Of a DNA stretch of 64,000 bases, positions 32,280 through 40,953 are shown in pieces. Both the position numbers and the translations under genes were made by a program. The DNA comes from an uncultured Bacteroidota bacterium (GTDB lineage: Bacteria > Bacteroidota > Bacteroidia > Flavobacteriales_F > PHOS-HE28), in the NCBI GenBank assembly GCA_902826215.1, contig CADEDY010000001.1, positions 484,167 through 548,166 of the forward strand, in the 5' to 3' direction. The notes beneath the pieces were generated by a model. It had not been told where the DNA came from. It searched no databases and saw only the letters and a program-made list of their open reading frames with translations. How positions within the stretch are numbered: position 1 is the first letter of the stretch; every line of letters begins with the position of its first letter.

Positions 32280-33194
32280 TCAGAGCCCTGATCGGGTCAA
32301 CTCCTTGAACACGTCCTCCAAGGCGCGTTCACTCTTGTGCATGCCAAGCACTTGGCGATCGTGGTCGACTGCGAACTTGAACACCGCCGGGCGGATATCC
32401 ACGGCAGCGTCGTGAGCAAGTACCCATTGGTTTCCGGTCTTGCGCTCCGCTAGAAGCACGCCGGCGATGTTGAGCAGCAGGTTGGCCTTGACCTCTTGGT
32501 CGAATTCCACCTCCAGTGCGACGCGCTGCTGGGTACCGCCGCGCAGGGTGCTGGCCTTGTCATCGGCGACGATCCTGCCTTTGTCGATGATGATCACACG
32601 ATCGCAGATGGCCTCCACCTCTTGCATGATGTGGGTGCTGAGCAGAACGGTCTTTTTCTCGCCCAACCGTTTGATCAAGGCGCGCACGTCCACCAGTTGG
32701 TTCGGATCCAGGCCGCTCGTTGGTTCATCCAGGATCAATACCTGTGGGTCGTGGATCATGGCCTGCGCCAGCCCTACACGTTGCCGGTAGCCCTTGCTCA
32801 GTGCCCCGATCCGCTTGTGTTGTTCCGGCCCAAGGCCCACTTGATCGATCATGGTCCGCACACGCTCGGTCCGCTTCTTCAAGCCATGCAATCCGGCCAC
32901 CATATCGAGGTATTCCTTGACGTAGAGATCCAGGTACAAGGGGGTGTGTTCGGGCAGGTAGCCCACGTTCCGTCGCACCTTCAAGCTATCCGTATACGTG
33001 TCAAAATCGCACACGCTGGCCGTTCCGCTGGTCGGCGGAAGGAAGCAGGTGAGGATCTTCATCATCGTGCTCTTGCCGGCCCCATTGGGCCCGAGAAAAC
33101 CGACCACCTCGCCCGCCCCTACTTGGAAGGAAACATGGTCCAATGCCTTTTGGGCTCCGTAGTTCTTGGTGATCTGCTGAACGATGATCGACAT
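32280..33194 (-). CDS. gldA: GldA-type ABC transporter ATP-binding protein
   Basis: A 304-residue ATPase: Walker A GFLGPNGAGKSTMMKIL, signature LSKGYRQRVGLAQAM, Walker B QVLILDEPTSGLDPNQ, H-loop LLSTHIMQEVEAI. The region around NVGYLPEHTPLYLDLYVKEY and the overall length match GldA, the ATPase that acts with GldF and GldG in gliding-motility and T9SS-bearing Bacteroidota. No gldF or gldG lies beside it here, so the permease would have to be encoded elsewhere. A TACTTTCG box lies 36 bases upstream. Confidence 0.82.
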   Translation of the reverse strand: MSIIVQQITKNYGAQKALDHVSFQVGAGEVVGFLGPNGAGKSTMMKILTCFLPPTSGTASVCDFDTYTDSLKVRRNVGYLPEHTPLYLDLYVKEYLDMVAGLHGLKKRTERVRTMIDQVGLGPEQHKRIGALSKGYRQRVGLAQAMIHDPQVLILDEPTSGLDPNQLVDVRALIKRLGEKKTVLLSTHIMQEVEAICDRVIIIDKGRIVADDKASTLRGGTQQRVALEVEFDQEVKANLLLNIAGVLLAERKTGNQWVLAHDAAVDIRPAVFKFAVDHDRQVLGMHKSERALEDVFKELTRSGL

Positions 33195-33229
33195 GGATAG
33201 GGGACCTGGGGAGTGCGGTGAACGCTGTG

Positions 33230-33237
33230 CGAAAGTA
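33230..33237 (-). promoter_or_regulatory. -7 promoter box for gldA
   Basis: The minus strand reads TACTTTCG, 36 bases before the gldA ATG, in the divergent gap shared with rsgA. Confidence 0.5.
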
Positions 33238-33292
33238 GCATGCGCACCTTCCCTCGGTCCGCCGGGAACGAGAAGCGGCGCATCTTTGTCGC

Positions 33293-34249
33293 ATGCCGGA
33301 TGGTGTTGTGATGCGTTCTACTGGTAGCCGTTACCTTGTACGGGGTGTCGACGGCTCGTTGCACAACTGCGTGGCGCGTGGCACCCTGCGTGTAAAAGGT
33401 TGGAACAGCACCAATCCTTTGGCCGTGGGTGATCGTGTGGCGTACGAACCACAGTTGAGCGAGGATCAGGTCGGCGCCATCGTGGAGCTCCACGACCGCA
33501 CCAATTACATCATACGCAGAAGCGTCAACCTCTCGCACCACAAGCATGTCATCGCCGCCAATCTGGACCGGATGCTGGTTCTGGTCACGGTGGCAAGGCC
33601 GCGCACCTCCTTTGGCTTCATCGATAGGATGCTCGCTACGGCCGAGGCATACCAAGTGCCCGCCGTGGTGGTCGTGAACAAGATCGACGACCTCGACGAC
33701 GAAGAACAGGACGCATTGCTTGATCTGGTGGACACTTACCAACAAGCTGGCTACAACGTATTGATGACTGCCGCGCTCAAAGGCAAGGGCATGCAAGCGG
33801 TAAAGGATCTTCTCTCGGGGAACGTGACACTCGTGGCCGGTCACAGCGGCGTTGGCAAGAGCACCTTGATCAATGCCATCGACCCGGATCTGGACCTCTT
33901 CACCTTGGAGATCAGCGAGTCCAGCGAGAAGGGGCAACACACCACCACGAATGCGGAGATGTATGAGCTGAAGTTCGGGGCTACGGAGCGACCCACTTTC
34001 ATCATCGATACCCCGGGGATCAAAGGTTTCGGGTTGGTGGACATGAACGTGGAGGACATCGGCGACCTGTTCCCGGAGATGTTCAAACTGAAGGGCGGTT
34101 GCCGATTCAACAATTGCTTGCACAAGGAGGAGCCGGGCTGTGCGGTGCGAAAGGCCGTGGAAGTAGGCGAAGTCGCAGCTACACGTTACACGAGCTATCT
34201 TGACATGATGAAAGGGGTGGACGAAGAAGGTCCATACCGCGTAGATTGA
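33293..34249 (+). CDS. rsgA: Ribosome small-subunit GTPase RsgA
   Basis: A 318-residue circularly permuted GTPase that releases maturation factors from the 30S subunit. The N-terminal OB-fold (about 1-75; RYLVRGVDGSLHNCVARGTL) is followed by the G4 motif VVNKIDD, then G1 GHSGVGKSTLINAI and G3 DTPGIKGFG. The zinc-binding end has CRFNNCLHKEEPGCAV. The motif order (G4-G1-G3) and zinc ligands are diagnostic. It leads a plus-strand run with the P4-type phosphatase 10 bases downstream. Confidence 0.95.
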   Translation: MPDGVVMRSTGSRYLVRGVDGSLHNCVARGTLRVKGWNSTNPLAVGDRVAYEPQLSEDQVGAIVELHDRTNYIIRRSVNLSHHKHVIAANLDRMLVLVTVARPRTSFGFIDRMLATAEAYQVPAVVVVNKIDDLDDEEQDALLDLVDTYQQAGYNVLMTAALKGKGMQAVKDLLSGNVTLVAGHSGVGKSTLINAIDPDLDLFTLEISESSEKGQHTTTNAEMYELKFGATERPTFIIDTPGIKGFGLVDMNVEDIGDLFPEMFKLKGGCRFNNCLHKEEPGCAVRKAVEVGEVAATRYTSYLDMMKGVDEEGPYRVD

Positions 34250-34259
34250 ATACAGCCTG

Positions 34260-35102
34260 ATGATGACCCGTACCCAACTATTGATCGGTCTCACCTTCCT
34301 TGTGGCCTGCAGTCCACAGCGCACCGTCGTGGAAACACCAGCTCCACCGGCACCGGTCGTGACGACACCTGCCCCGGTCGGGAGCGATGAGGCCGCCCTA
34401 TCGCAAATGGGCGTGGATGCCGTGCTGTGGCAAAGCACTTCCGCCGAAGCGGATTGGATCTACCGCCAGGGATATGCTTTCGCGAAGCAGAAGTTGGATG
34501 CCAACATGAGCGGATCTGACGCACGACCAACTGCCGTGATCGTGGACATCGACGAGACGGTGTTGGACAACAGCCCCTACCAGGTGAATGCGATCCAGCG
34601 CGAGCGCACCTTCGATCAGGCCGATTGGAAAGTTTGGACCGACAAGGCCTCGGCGAAAGCATGCCCAGGAGCGTTGGAGTTCCTGGAGCATGCGAAGTCC
34701 AAAGGCTGCACCGTGTTCTACATCACGAACCGCGATGTGCGTGAACGCGCGAGCACCTTGAAGAACTTGACCGATCTGGGGTTCCCGTTCGCGGATGAAG
34801 CACACGTGCTCTTGATGGATGGTGCGAGCGATAAGACCGAACGCCGTGCCATGGTCGGTGCAACGCACCGCATCGTATTGCTTGTAGGTGATCAATTGCG
34901 CGACTTCGACGAACGGTTCAAGGATCGCTCGGCGGACTATGGGAGAGGCGTTGCAGCAACCATGGCTGATAGCTTGTCGAAGTACTTCGTGTTGCTTCCC
35001 AATCCCATGTACGGTACCTACCGCGATGTCATTCAAGGTAAAGGACCGGACGCCGAGAAGCGCCAGCGGACAAAGGCGTGGTTCAAAAGCAATACCTACT
35101 GA
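34260..35102 (+). CDS. HAD acid phosphatase, lipoprotein e(P4) family
   Basis: A 280-residue class C acid phosphatase. It has a lipoprotein signal (MTRTQLLIGLTFLVACS) and a Pro-rich linker, then the HAD motif VIVDIDETVLDNSPYQ and VFYITNRDVRERASTLKNLT (motif 2). It likely dephosphorylates nucleotides or other phosphomonoesters at the cell surface. YRQGYAFAKQKLDANM matches the N-terminal helix of this family. The ORF opens with two Met codons; either can be the start. It is 10 bases after rsgA and one base before dtd, so the three genes are likely one operon. Confidence 0.9.
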   Translation: MMTRTQLLIGLTFLVACSPQRTVVETPAPPAPVVTTPAPVGSDEAALSQMGVDAVLWQSTSAEADWIYRQGYAFAKQKLDANMSGSDARPTAVIVDIDETVLDNSPYQVNAIQRERTFDQADWKVWTDKASAKACPGALEFLEHAKSKGCTVFYITNRDVRERASTLKNLTDLGFPFADEAHVLLMDGASDKTERRAMVGATHRIVLLVGDQLRDFDERFKDRSADYGRGVAATMADSLSKYFVLLPNPMYGTYRDVIQGKGPDAEKRQRTKAWFKSNTY

Positions 35103-35103
35103 A

Positions 35104-35556
35104 ATGCGTGCCGTGGTGCAGCGTGTGAGTGAGGCAGCTGTGGATGTACAAGGGGCGCGAAGAGCACACATCGGAAATGGCTTCCTCGTTCTGTTGGGTA
35201 TCGAAGTGGGCGATTCGGAGGAGGACCTTGAATGGCTGTGCGGCAAGATCATCCGTTTGCGTGTATTCCCCGATCATGCCGCTGTGATGAACCTCGATAT
35301 CGCGCAGGTCCACGGCGAATTGCTCTTGGTATCGCAGTTCACTCTGCATGCGAGTACCTTGAAGGGCAACCGCCCCAGTTACCTGCGTGCCGCGCGGCCC
35401 GAAGAAGCCACGCCCCTGTACCTGCGGGCCAAACAGCGTCTCGGCGAATTGTTGGGTCGACCTGTGCGCTCCGGTGAATTCGGTGCCGACATGCAAGTGC
35501 ACCTCATCAACGATGGACCGGTCACCATCGTGATCGACAGCAAACTGCGCGAATGA
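35104..35556 (+). CDS. dtd: D-aminoacyl-tRNA deacylase
   Basis: A 150-residue enzyme of standard length that hydrolyses D-aminoacyl-tRNAs. It starts MRAVVQRVSEAAVDVQGARR and holds the active-site motif LLVSQFTLHASTLKGNRPSY and the cross-subunit MQVHLINDGPVTIVI (GP motif). The gene starts one base after the phosphatase stop; a longer in-frame version would overlap that gene. Its last four bases overlap the next gene. Confidence 0.94.
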   Translation: MRAVVQRVSEAAVDVQGARRAHIGNGFLVLLGIEVGDSEEDLEWLCGKIIRLRVFPDHAAVMNLDIAQVHGELLLVSQFTLHASTLKGNRPSYLRAARPEEATPLYLRAKQRLGELLGRPVRSGEFGADMQVHLINDGPVTIVIDSKLRE

Positions 35557-35891
35557 GCAAAGACGCACCGATAGACCAACTTCGTACCGAGGTCGAGGAC
35601 TGGATCCGCACAACTGGGATCCGCTACTTTGATCCGCTCACCAACATGGCCATGCTGGCCGAGGAGACGGGTGAAGTGGCCCGGATCATGGCACGGCGCT
35701 TCGGAGAACAAAGCGAGAAGGAGAGCGACAAACACATGGATCTAGGGGAGGAGCTTGCGGACGTCCTCTTCGTGTTGCTATGCCTGGCGAACCAGACCGG
35801 CACCGACCTTCAAGGTGCTTGGGAAAGATCCATGCTGAAGAAGAACAGCCGCGACGCCGATCGACACAAGAACAATCCGAAGCTGGGTTGA
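35553..35891 (+). CDS. MazG-like nucleotide pyrophosphohydrolase
   Basis: A 112-residue all-alpha NTP pyrophosphatase. The metal-binding helices are MAMLAEETGEVARIMARRFG (EExxE) and LGEELADVLFVLLCLANQTG (ExxD). Enzymes of this type hydrolyse (d)NTPs to monophosphates to clear non-standard nucleotides. It overlaps dtd by four bases, consistent with a shared quality-control role. The C-terminal Lys/Asn tail is short. The family assignment is strong; the preferred nucleotide is unknown. Confidence 0.9.
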   Translation: MSKDAPIDQLRTEVEDWIRTTGIRYFDPLTNMAMLAEETGEVARIMARRFGEQSEKESDKHMDLGEELADVLFVLLCLANQTGTDLQGAWERSMLKKNSRDADRHKNNPKLG

Positions 35892-35986
35892 ACTGGTTTC
35901 CGGGTAACGGCATGGCACGTGTCTTGTCAATGGGGCTCCCCATTCGGTTCCTGCCACCTATTTTGCACACCTTCTTTCGTATCCCC

Positions 35987-37615
35987 ATGCAGCCATCCCT
36001 CCGCCAGTTCCTTTCGTGCATCGCGCTGATCGCACTGACAACGCTCACCGCCCAGTCGGATCGCACCCGTGTTCGCGTGAAGATCAGCACCGACAAGGAA
36101 GCCGACGCTCGCCTTCGGCCGTACAGCATCGTCCGCAGTAGTCCTAATGCGATCATGATGTTCCGCAACGGAGAGTTTGATGTTCGCGCATTTGGAACGC
36201 TGAGCGCCCGGTTGGACCTGTATGATCGGGAGAAGCTTACCTACATCCGTTCGCAGGAGCCTGTGGATAAGCTTTCGAACGGAGGCAAGCTCTATCTCGA
36301 AGATATGGTCTACTTCGACGGAAAACCGTTGATGATCGCTCGTTCGAAGGGCGATCAGACTGTCATGTACTATCAAGTACTGGAGCGCAACCTCACCAGA
36401 CTTCCCGCCCCATATGAGCGACTTTGTGCGTGGCCCATGGAGGTGAAGATCAAGCGCCCTGCGGTGGTATCAGCCGGTTCTGCGATGCGCACTCCATTCT
36501 TCGTTGATGTCTCCCGGGACTCCAGTCACATGCTCATTCGCAGCCCGGAGATCCGCGGTGAAGAAGGGCAGGCCTATTACCTCATGGCGATGATCGGTCA
36601 CGGCATGGAGGTTCTATGGCAGCAGGTCATTCCCGTCGCTGAAAAGGCGAAACTTTCAAGCGTTTTGGACGTGGCCATGGACAATACGGGAAGTGCGTAC
36701 ATGGTGGTGAAGAACAACCTCACCAACAAGGACGTTGTGGATGGCGAGGTCAATTTTGAAGTAAAGCTGATCCGGGTTTCTGCAGAAGGCGTTCAAGAGG
36801 TGAACGTCGAACTCGGCAAGGATATCTTCCCATCCAGTGCGATACTGCAAGGGTTGGCCGATGACCGTTTCGCATTCGCGGGGATCTATTCGAGCACAAG
36901 CGACAAACGATTGAAGACCCTCGGGAACTTCGTCACCACGATCGAAGCGGGTTCGTTGGAACTTAGCGAGCCCATTCTGCTTCCCTTCCACGAGGATGCA
37001 CAATTGGATGCCGAAGGTGAACCCGAAGAGGAGCCGGGTGCCAAGTTCGTGGAGAAGGACAAGAAGAGGATGGCCGCGGGAACGGACCTCATTGATCTCT
37101 TGCCCAAGGAAGACGGTGGCTTCTATTTGGTCAATGAATTGTATTACATGTACACCTACTACGATGCTCAGGCAAAGTCGCAGGTGACACGTTATGTGCA
37201 TGGGCCCGTGCAAGCGAGGAATATGAGCAGCACTGGTGCCGAACTTTGGTCCTCCACGTTCCGCAGGTGGTTCGTGAGCGGTTCGCCGATCCTTGGTCGC
37301 GTTTTCCCTGCTGAATTCAACGATGAACTGTTCCTGTTCTTGTTGGATAGCGAGGAAATGGCGGGTCGCAGGAAGGCTGGCGAAAAGATCAAGCCGAACC
37401 ACATGAAGGATCCATATTCCGCCTATGTCACCTTCGATGCTGAAGGAAGCTTCAAGATCAAACCCATTCTGCGGAGCGACAAGGATGAAGACTTCATCAG
37501 TGGATGGAACCTGGTACGCACGGGAGCCGACGAATACATCGCCCTCGGAACAGAGAAGCTGTTGAGTGGTCGTTTCCTTCCTGTACTGATCGAGTTCTCC
37601 ACGGAATCCAAGTGA
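35987..37615 (+). CDS. Exported protein, unknown function (beta-propeller-like)
   Basis: A 542-residue protein. The ATG at 35987 starts a signal peptide (MQPSLRQFLSCIALIALTTL, then TAQ). A longer reading frame upstream overlaps the MazG-like gene and is rejected. A TATTTTGC box just upstream resembles a -7 element. The mature part has repeated beta blocks with few cysteines, such as ESVLDVAMDN-like SSVLDVAMDNTGSAYMVVKN and DLIDLLPKEDGGFYLVNELY, which suggests a propeller or similar repeat fold. No catalytic motif was found. The protein appears conserved in Bacteroidota, but I cannot name it. Confidence 0.7.
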   Translation: MQPSLRQFLSCIALIALTTLTAQSDRTRVRVKISTDKEADARLRPYSIVRSSPNAIMMFRNGEFDVRAFGTLSARLDLYDREKLTYIRSQEPVDKLSNGGKLYLEDMVYFDGKPLMIARSKGDQTVMYYQVLERNLTRLPAPYERLCAWPMEVKIKRPAVVSAGSAMRTPFFVDVSRDSSHMLIRSPEIRGEEGQAYYLMAMIGHGMEVLWQQVIPVAEKAKLSSVLDVAMDNTGSAYMVVKNNLTNKDVVDGEVNFEVKLIRVSAEGVQEVNVELGKDIFPSSAILQGLADDRFAFAGIYSSTSDKRLKTLGNFVTTIEAGSLELSEPILLPFHEDAQLDAEGEPEEEPGAKFVEKDKKRMAAGTDLIDLLPKEDGGFYLVNELYYMYTYYDAQAKSQVTRYVHGPVQARNMSSTGAELWSSTFRRWFVSGSPILGRVFPAEFNDELFLFLLDSEEMAGRRKAGEKIKPNHMKDPYSAYVTFDAEGSFKIKPILRSDKDEDFISGWNLVRTGADEYIALGTEKLLSGRFLPVLIEFSTESK

Positions 37616-37616
37616 C

Positions 37617-38906
37617 CTAGAGAACATTTCGAATGCCGGCCATGACCTGGGCGGTTGCGCCTGCTCGCTCGGTCACATAGCGCCTCGCGGCCATCGAGGC
37701 TTGTTCCAGCGCCACCGGGTCTGTCACGAAACGTTGAAGTAGAGTGTGCAGGTCCCGCGCATTCTTCACCGCGAAACCAGCACTAGCCTCGATCAATCCG
37801 TGCGCCTCAGCGAACCGATCGTAGTTCGGTCCGAAGATCACCGGTTTGCCCCAAGCGGCGGCTTCCAACGTATTGTGGATGCCGCTTCCGAAGCCCCCAC
37901 CGACGTAGGTTATGTCGGCGTACTTGTATAATCGGGACAACAGCCCCATCCGGTCGACCAAGAGGGTTGGCGCGTTCAAGGGGTCTTCTTCCGGGGTGTC
38001 CGGGTCGCTCTTACCAGGAGCGTCAAGATCAAGGACTGTCGCGATGTCGTTCCAGCGGATCACGGGGGCTGGCATGCATTCTATAACCGCGCGGAAATGC
38101 TCCGTACTCAGTTCGTGTGGGACAACTACGCAGCGAATGTTCTTCGAGGAGGATGCAACAGCTTGTGCGATGATCCGCTCATCGGCGGGCCAGCTACTCC
38201 CGGCAACCAGCACGGGGTAGGAAGAAGCTTTGCGGAAGGCCACTGCGATCGGCAGGTCATCCGGTTGGGTCGTGATCTCCACTACCCGGTCGAAGCGGGT
38301 GTCGCCGCTCAGCACAACATTCGTTATCCCAAGACCCCGAAGCAATTCCAGCGAAGTGGGATTCTGAACGAAGAGTGTTCGGAAGGTGCGAAGCATCGCG
38401 CGGTGCTCCGCACCATACCAACGGAAGAAGGGTTGCGAGGGCCGGAATATCCCACTGACCAGGAAGGTCGGGATCTTCGCTCGGGACAGCGCCATCAAGT
38501 GCTGAAACCAGAACTCGTACTTGATGAAGATCACCAGCTTGGGACGGACCAGCTCGATCAACCGGACGGCGTTCGCTGCGGAATCGGGAGGCAGGTACTC
38601 CACATGGGTCACCCCAGCGAAATGCCTGCGTGCTTCGTACCCGCTTGGGCTGAAGAAGGTGATCAAGGTCGGCAGATCAGGGCGTTCGCGCTGGATCGCA
38701 TCCAGCACAGGTCGAGCTTGTTCGAATTCACCCACACTTGCGCAATGGATCCAGACGCAACCTTGAAGCTGGTCCGCTTTGGCCTCGAGTCGTTGCCACA
38801 GACCCTTGCGACCTTCGATCCATTGCCGGGCCTTGGGTACGAATGGCGCAACGAGTCGAATGCCCGTGTGGTAAAGCGCGGTGCCAAGCCCTATCAGGAG
38901 CGCCAT
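37617..38906 (-). CDS. waaA: 3-deoxy-D-manno-octulosonic acid transferase (Kdo transferase)
   Basis: A 429-residue GT30 glycosyltransferase that adds Kdo to lipid A precursor on the inner membrane. It has an N-terminal membrane anchor (MALLIGLGTALYHTGIRLVA), the catalytic-base region GCVWIHCASVGEFEQARPVL and CMP-Kdo-site motifs ITFFSPSGYE, LVAGSSWPADERI and YVGGGFGSGIHNTLEAAAWG. It starts at ATG 38906, overlapping the stop of the outer-membrane protein gene by four bases. Its presence shows a Kdo-containing LPS. Confidence 0.93.
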   Translation of the reverse strand: MALLIGLGTALYHTGIRLVAPFVPKARQWIEGRKGLWQRLEAKADQLQGCVWIHCASVGEFEQARPVLDAIQRERPDLPTLITFFSPSGYEARRHFAGVTHVEYLPPDSAANAVRLIELVRPKLVIFIKYEFWFQHLMALSRAKIPTFLVSGIFRPSQPFFRWYGAEHRAMLRTFRTLFVQNPTSLELLRGLGITNVVLSGDTRFDRVVEITTQPDDLPIAVAFRKASSYPVLVAGSSWPADERIIAQAVASSSKNIRCVVVPHELSTEHFRAVIECMPAPVIRWNDIATVLDLDAPGKSDPDTPEEDPLNAPTLLVDRMGLLSRLYKYADITYVGGGFGSGIHNTLEAAAWGKPVIFGPNYDRFAEAHGLIEASAGFAVKNARDLHTLLQRFVTDPVALEQASMAARRYVTERAGATAQVMAGIRNVL

Positions 38907-39661
38907 CAGTAGTAGTGGAACCCGGTGTCCAACTTCCGGTAGATCGGGAGGCTCCAACCCACTCGGATCCCGGAGAGCAGGTCAAGGCGTTCGGCCTTGT
39001 TGTATTGTTCGGTGTCGAAGTTGAACGGGCGTAAGGCACTTGTGAAGCCTGCCATCAATTCCAGACCGAAGTGGAAGTTGACCCGTCCTCGGTTCCCGAA
39101 ATATTGGTATCCGATATAGGCCAGTGCGGCAGGGCCTGCGGTTAATCGATCATACCCTTCGAGGTATTCATCCTCCAATTGGGGCACGACGTTCTTCTGG
39201 GTCTGCACGCGCACTTTGTGCCGCATATACCCTCCGCCCAACTTCACATGGATCCCCGAATTGGGGTTGGGCCCGAGTACCGGGAAGATCCGCCCGACAG
39301 TGCCGAAGGCGGTCCATCCACGCTCGAACAAGAAGACGTCCGCTTGCACCCCCTCGGCATCCACGATCTGTCCAGCGCTATTGATCACGTTGCGCAGGAT
39401 CCCGGGCTCGCTCACTTTGTTCCCGAACAAGAAACTGCCCTCGCCACCAAGGGTCCAGTTGCTGCGCGTTTTCCTGAAGGCGCCGAGCCCGATGTTGCTG
39501 TTGGTCCCGAACCGATCAGCCAGATCGCCACCCGGCAGTTGCTGGGCGTAGTTCGCCTGAACGGAGACCAAGGCCAGCGAGGTGTCGCGAATGGATTGGG
39601 CACCGGATAACAACGCAGCACACGTACAAAGGATGGTGACGAGCAAGCGTGGAAGGGCCAT
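38906..39661 (-). CDS. Outer-membrane protein upstream of waaA
   Basis: A 251-residue protein with a signal peptide (MALPRLLVTILCTCAALLSG, then AQ). The mature part is made of amphipathic strands with glycine/aromatic alternation (NSGIHVKLGGGYMRHKVRVQ, RVNFHFGLELMAGFTSALRP) and ends FHYY. It fits a small beta-barrel of the outer membrane. A TACCTTCG box lies seven bases upstream of the ATG. It overlaps waaA by four bases. The function is unknown, but the coupling hints at a role in LPS or envelope assembly. Confidence 0.78.
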   Translation of the reverse strand: MALPRLLVTILCTCAALLSGAQSIRDTSLALVSVQANYAQQLPGGDLADRFGTNSNIGLGAFRKTRSNWTLGGEGSFLFGNKVSEPGILRNVINSAGQIVDAEGVQADVFLFERGWTAFGTVGRIFPVLGPNPNSGIHVKLGGGYMRHKVRVQTQKNVVPQLEDEYLEGYDRLTAGPAALAYIGYQYFGNRGRVNFHFGLELMAGFTSALRPFNFDTEQYNKAERLDLLSGIRVGWSLPIYRKLDTGFHYY

Positions 39662-39667
39662 GGGTTG

Positions 39668-39675
39668 CGAAGGTA
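39668..39675 (-). promoter_or_regulatory. -7 promoter box for the outer-membrane protein-waaA pair
   Basis: The minus strand reads TACCTTCG, seven bases before the ATG, so the leader would be very short. Confidence 0.45.
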
Positions 39676-39751
39676 GCGGGCGAAGAAGGCAATTCGGATC
39701 GGACTGGCATCCAACAGGGGAGTTCTGCGGTCCACGGCCCACGGCGATCGT

Positions 39752-39759
39752 TATCTTCG
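39752..39759 (+). promoter_or_regulatory. -7 promoter box for the sugar-nucleotide cluster
   Basis: TATCTTCG (TAnnTTCG) lies 31 bases upstream of the aminotransferase ATG at 39790. Confidence 0.5.
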
Positions 39760-39789
39760 CGCTCCCGTTCTGCGGGGTATTAGCAACGC

Positions 39790-40920
39790 ATGAAAGCCAT
39801 TCAAATGGTCGACCTGGTCGGCCAGTACCAGAAGATCAAGTCCGAGGTGGATGTTGCCATGCAGCGTGTTCTCGATACTGCGAGCTTCATCAGCGGCCCA
39901 GAAGTGAAGGAGTTCGAAAAGGAGCTGGCGGCCTATCTCGGAGTCAAGGAAGTGATCGCCTGTGCAAATGGAACCGATGCACTCCAGATCGCAATGATGG
40001 CCTTGGGGCTGAAGCCAGACGACGAAGTGATCACCCCGTCCTTCACCTTCGTGGCTACCGTGGAAGTGGTGGCTTTGCTCGGTATTGTACCTGTCTTCGC
40101 GGACGTACTGCCCGGCACGTACAACATGGACCCGGCCGACGTGAAGCGCAAGATCACCCCGAAGACAAGGGCGATCGTACCGGTGCACCTCTTCGGCCAA
40201 ACGGCGGACATGGAGCCGATCATGGCCTTGGCCAAGGAACACGACCTATTCGTCATCGAGGACAACTGTCAGGCCGTGGGTAGTACCTACACCTTTTCCA
40301 ACGGCACCAATCAGAAGGCAGGCACCATTGGACATATCGGAACAACGAGCTTCTTCCCAAGCAAGAACCTGGGATGCTATGGTGATGGCGGGGCCATCTT
40401 CACGAATGACGAAGAACTGGCCAAGAGGCTGCGAAAGGTGTGCAACCACGGTAGCGATGTGCGTTACTACCACGAAGTCGTAGGCGTGAACAGCCGGTTG
40501 GATTCCCTGCAAGCCGCAGTGCTGCGGATCAAATTGCGCAAGCTGGAAGAGTACGATGCGGCACGGAATGCAGCGGCAGCCTTCTACGACCAAGCGTTCG
40601 CTGAACTCAATGACATCACGGTTCCACAGCGCTCTCCGAACAGCACCCACGTTTTCCATCAGTACACCATGCGGGTGACTGAAGGCATGCGGGACGGTCT
40701 CAAGCAGCACTTGGAAGCGAACGGTGTTCCGGCCATGATCTATTACCCTGTATCCTGTCACATGCAAGCTGCGTACAAGAGCGCCCGCTGCCCAGAAGGA
40801 TCACTTCCGGTAACGGAACAATTGACCCGTGAAGTGCTCTCGCTACCCATGAGCACGGAACTTGACAACGAACAACTCACGCACATCACCAACACGGTGA
40901 AGAGCTACTTCAAACAATAA
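39790..40920 (+). CDS. wbpE: DegT/DnrJ/EryC1 sugar aminotransferase (WbpE-like)
   Basis: A 376-residue PLP-dependent aminotransferase. It starts MKAIQMVDLVGQYQKIKSEV, contains VIACANGTDALQIAMMALGL and the PLP-Lys motif TTSFFPSKNLGCYGDGGAIF, and ends with YYPVSCHMQAAYK. The opening IQMVDL and length match WbpE/WlbC, which transaminates UDP-3-keto-GlcNAcA at C3. The WbpD-, WbpB- and WbpA-like genes lie 3 to 6 kb downstream on the same strand, which supports this substrate. It heads a four-gene unit with ugd, uxs and a substrate-binding-like protein. Confidence 0.85.
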   Translation: MKAIQMVDLVGQYQKIKSEVDVAMQRVLDTASFISGPEVKEFEKELAAYLGVKEVIACANGTDALQIAMMALGLKPDDEVITPSFTFVATVEVVALLGIVPVFADVLPGTYNMDPADVKRKITPKTRAIVPVHLFGQTADMEPIMALAKEHDLFVIEDNCQAVGSTYTFSNGTNQKAGTIGHIGTTSFFPSKNLGCYGDGGAIFTNDEELAKRLRKVCNHGSDVRYYHEVVGVNSRLDSLQAAVLRIKLRKLEEYDAARNAAAAFYDQAFAELNDITVPQRSPNSTHVFHQYTMRVTEGMRDGLKQHLEANGVPAMIYYPVSCHMQAAYKSARCPEGSLPVTEQLTREVLSLPMSTELDNEQLTHITNTVKSYFKQ

Positions 40921-40953
40921 ACAGTACGGGTGCGTTCTCGTACCCCAACGACC

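Noticed and set aside
33119..34438. A 439-codon open frame on the minus strand across rsgA
   Set aside because: It covers rsgA and the gldA start in antisense, with no domain of its own.
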